A stretch of DNA of 7,004 nt from contig JANWZT010000060.1 in assembly GCA_025054515.1 (NCBI GenBank), positions 1-7,004 of the forward strand, in the 5' to 3' direction. The notes beneath the pieces are model-generated. The model was not told the origin of the DNA, did no database searches, and saw only the letters and a program-made list of their open reading frames with translations. Numbering within the stretch: the stretch's first letter is position 1; every line of letters begins with the position of its first letter. This DNA comes from Candidatus Caldarchaeum sp. (GTDB taxonomy: Archaea > Thermoproteota > Nitrososphaeria_A > Caldarchaeales > Caldarchaeaceae). The translations under genes and the position numbers were made by a program. Below are positions 5,504-7,004 of this stretch, one piece after another.

Positions 5504-7004
5504 ATGCCGAGAGTCAAACGAATATCTGAAGTCGTCGACATCCTAAGAAACAAGGACAACATTCGAAACATCGGCATCATCGCCCACGTTGACCACGGTA
5601 AAACAACAACGTCGGACTCCCTGCTTGCTGCAGCGGGTCTTCTTTCTCCTTCTCTCGCCGGAAGGGCTCTGGCTCTCGACTATCTTGAAGAAGAGCAGCA
5701 GCGGCAGATGACCATCAAAGCCGCCAACGTATCGCTATACTACGAAACAGACGGAAAACAATACATCGTAAACCTCATCGACACACCGGGCCACGTCGAC
5801 TTTTCCGGGAGAGTTACCCGTGCTCTGAGGGCGATCGACGGGGCGATAGTAGTGGTCGACGCTGTTGAGGGTGTGATGACCCAGACGGAAACGGTTATAC
5901 GTCAAGCTTTGAGCGAAAGGGTAAGACCCGTCCTTTACATCAACAAGATTGACAGGCTTGTTAAAGAACTACGTCTTCCGCCTGAAAGGATTCAGGAAAC
6001 TCTTGGCAGAATCGTTAAAGATGTCAACAACTTGATCGACATGTATGGGGAGCCGGAGCAGAGGGAGAAATGGAAAATCAGCTTCGCCGACAACACGGTG
6101 GCCTTGGGTAGCAGCAAAGACAGGTGGGGCTTCACGGTGAGGATTGCGCAGCAGAAAGGCATCAAATTCAGCGACGTGATAGACGCATTTAGCCGTGAAG
6201 ACGTCGAATGGCTTCGTCAGAAAACTCCGCTCCACGAAGCACTCCTCGAGATGGTAATTTCCAAACATCCGCCGCCGCACGTTGCCCAGAAATACCGGAT
6301 TTCGAAGATATGGAAAGGAGACCTTGAAAGCGAAGTGGGTCAAGCGATGCTTAACTGCGATGAAAATGGGCCGACTGTGATGGCCGTGACAGACGTTAGG
6401 GTAGACCCGCAGGCGGGCGTCGTCGCAACAGGACGGCTTTTCAGCGGGACTATCAGCGAAGGAGATTCCGTCATCATCGTGGGGAGAAATATTTCGGGAA
6501 GAGTTCAGCAGGTCGGTGTTTACATGGGGCCGGCGAGAGAAATTGTCGGCAGCATACCCGCGGGTAACATACCCGCTGTTCTCGGCCTCGGTGATGTCAG
6601 GGCCGGTGACACGTTGGGTTCTGTCGAGACGATACCGTTCGAATCACTAAAATACGTCTCTGAACCCGTCGTCACCATCTCCGTCGAGCCGAAATACAGC
6701 CGCGACCTTCCAAAGCTGGTGGAATTCCTCAACAAACTCACCATCGAGGACCCGACCCTCGTCACCGTCGTAAGGCCGGAAACCGGGGAATACCTCATAA
6801 GCGGAATGGGTACGCTCCACCTCGAAATCGCTTTGACATGGATCCAGAAGGCCGGGCTTGAAATCGTTTCGGGAAGGCCCATCATACTCTACCGTGAATC
6901 CGTACAAACTACTGGACGAGAGTTTGAAGGAAAATCACCCAACAGACACAATCGAATTTACACTAGGGTTGAACCGCTCGAGCCGGAAATCATAGAGCTG
7001 ATTC
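5504..7004 (+). CDS. fusA: Archaeal elongation factor 2 (EF-2), N-terminal 500 residues; C-terminus beyond right edge
   Basis: EF-2 is the translational GTPase that moves tRNA and mRNA through the ribosome. From ATG 5504 the reading frame stays open to the window end. The G domain shows G1 AHVDHGKT (27-34), the switch I segment QQRQMTIKAAN (65-75), G3 DTPGHVDF (93-100) and G4 NKID (147-150). Archaeal-type stretches follow, such as EPEQREKWKI and KYRISKIWKGDLESEVGQAM. Domain II contains VDPQAGVVATGRLFSGTI, domain III begins near residue 387 at PVVTISVEPKYSRDL and contains SGMGTLHLEI, and domain IV begins with FEGKSPNRHNRIY near 473. The diphthamide histidine lies further on and is not visible. 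In switch I, Q68-M69 stand where many EF-2/EF-G proteins have Gly-Ile. Usual length is about 730 residues, so roughly two thirds is present. No strong Shine-Dalgarno precedes the ATG. It is a housekeeping gene and its closeness to the cox operon need not mean shared function. Confidence 0.97.
   Translation, partial: MPRVKRISEVVDILRNKDNIRNIGIIAHVDHGKTTTSDSLLAAAGLLSPSLAGRALALDYLEEEQQRQMTIKAANVSLYYETDGKQYIVNLIDTPGHVDFSGRVTRALRAIDGAIVVVDAVEGVMTQTETVIRQALSERVRPVLYINKIDRLVKELRLPPERIQETLGRIVKDVNNLIDMYGEPEQREKWKISFADNTVALGSSKDRWGFTVRIAQQKGIKFSDVIDAFSREDVEWLRQKTPLHEALLEMVISKHPPPHVAQKYRISKIWKGDLESEVGQAMLNCDENGPTVMAVTDVRVDPQAGVVATGRLFSGTISEGDSVIIVGRNISGRVQQVGVYMGPAREIVGSIPAGNIPAVLGLGDVRAGDTLGSVETIPFESLKYVSEPVVTISVEPKYSRDLPKLVEFLNKLTIEDPTLVTVVRPETGEYLISGMGTLHLEIALTWIQKAGLEIVSGRPIILYRESVQTTGREFEGKSPNRHNRIYTRVEPLEPEIIELI

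Noticed and set aside
6520..6885. Minus-strand open frames inside EF-2
   Set aside because: They lie opposite conserved EF-2 domains II and III and have no independent support.

Overview
The window looks archaeal and is almost completely coding. The strongest evidence is the incomplete gene at the right end, an archaeal/eukaryotic-type elongation factor 2. Supporting evidence comes from the promoters: AT-rich TATA-like boxes sit about 25-28 bases upstream of start codons that lack a ribosome-binding site (leaderless style), while genes inside operons carry clear Shine-Dalgarno sequences. The EF-2 sequence resembles TACK archaea (Thaumarchaeota/Aigarchaeota/Crenarchaeota-like) as far as I can judge from memory. 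The exact lineage cannot be fixed from the window alone.

Layout: (1) 1-570, minus strand, the N-terminal part of a MoeA-type molybdopterin molybdenumtransferase, cut by the left edge. (2) 625-1476, plus strand, an XdhC/CoxI-family molybdenum hydroxylase maturation protein, transcribed divergently from moeA; both promoters appear to share one TATA element at 594-603. (3) 1445-3471, minus strand, a two-gene operon coxD (MoxR-type AAA+ ATPase) then coxE (VWA/MIDAS protein); coxE is convergent with xdhC and overlaps its 3' end by 32 bases. (4) 3564-5450, plus strand, an operon of coxM (FAD subunit), coxS (2x[2Fe-2S] subunit) and coxG (SRPBCC protein), divergent from coxD across a 92-base promoter region. 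(5) 5504-7004, plus strand, EF-2, running off the right edge.

Genes 1-4 form a coherent set for building a xanthine-oxidase-family molybdenum hydroxylase of the aerobic CO dehydrogenase type. MoeA inserts Mo into molybdopterin, XdhC/CoxI and the CoxD-CoxE ATPase/VWA pair mature the active site, CoxM and CoxS form the electron-transfer half of the enzyme, and CoxG is a membrane- or quinone-associated accessory protein. The catalytic large subunit (CoxL) is not in the window and is not next to coxM-coxS-coxG, where EF-2 follows directly. The actual substrate (CO, an aldehyde, a purine or another) therefore cannot be decided here. The most notable points are this missing large subunit, departures from consensus at both FAD-binding motifs of CoxM, and the compact divergent promoters. 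I see no mobile elements, CRISPR arrays, tRNA or rRNA, and no gene-free stretch longer than 92 bases.
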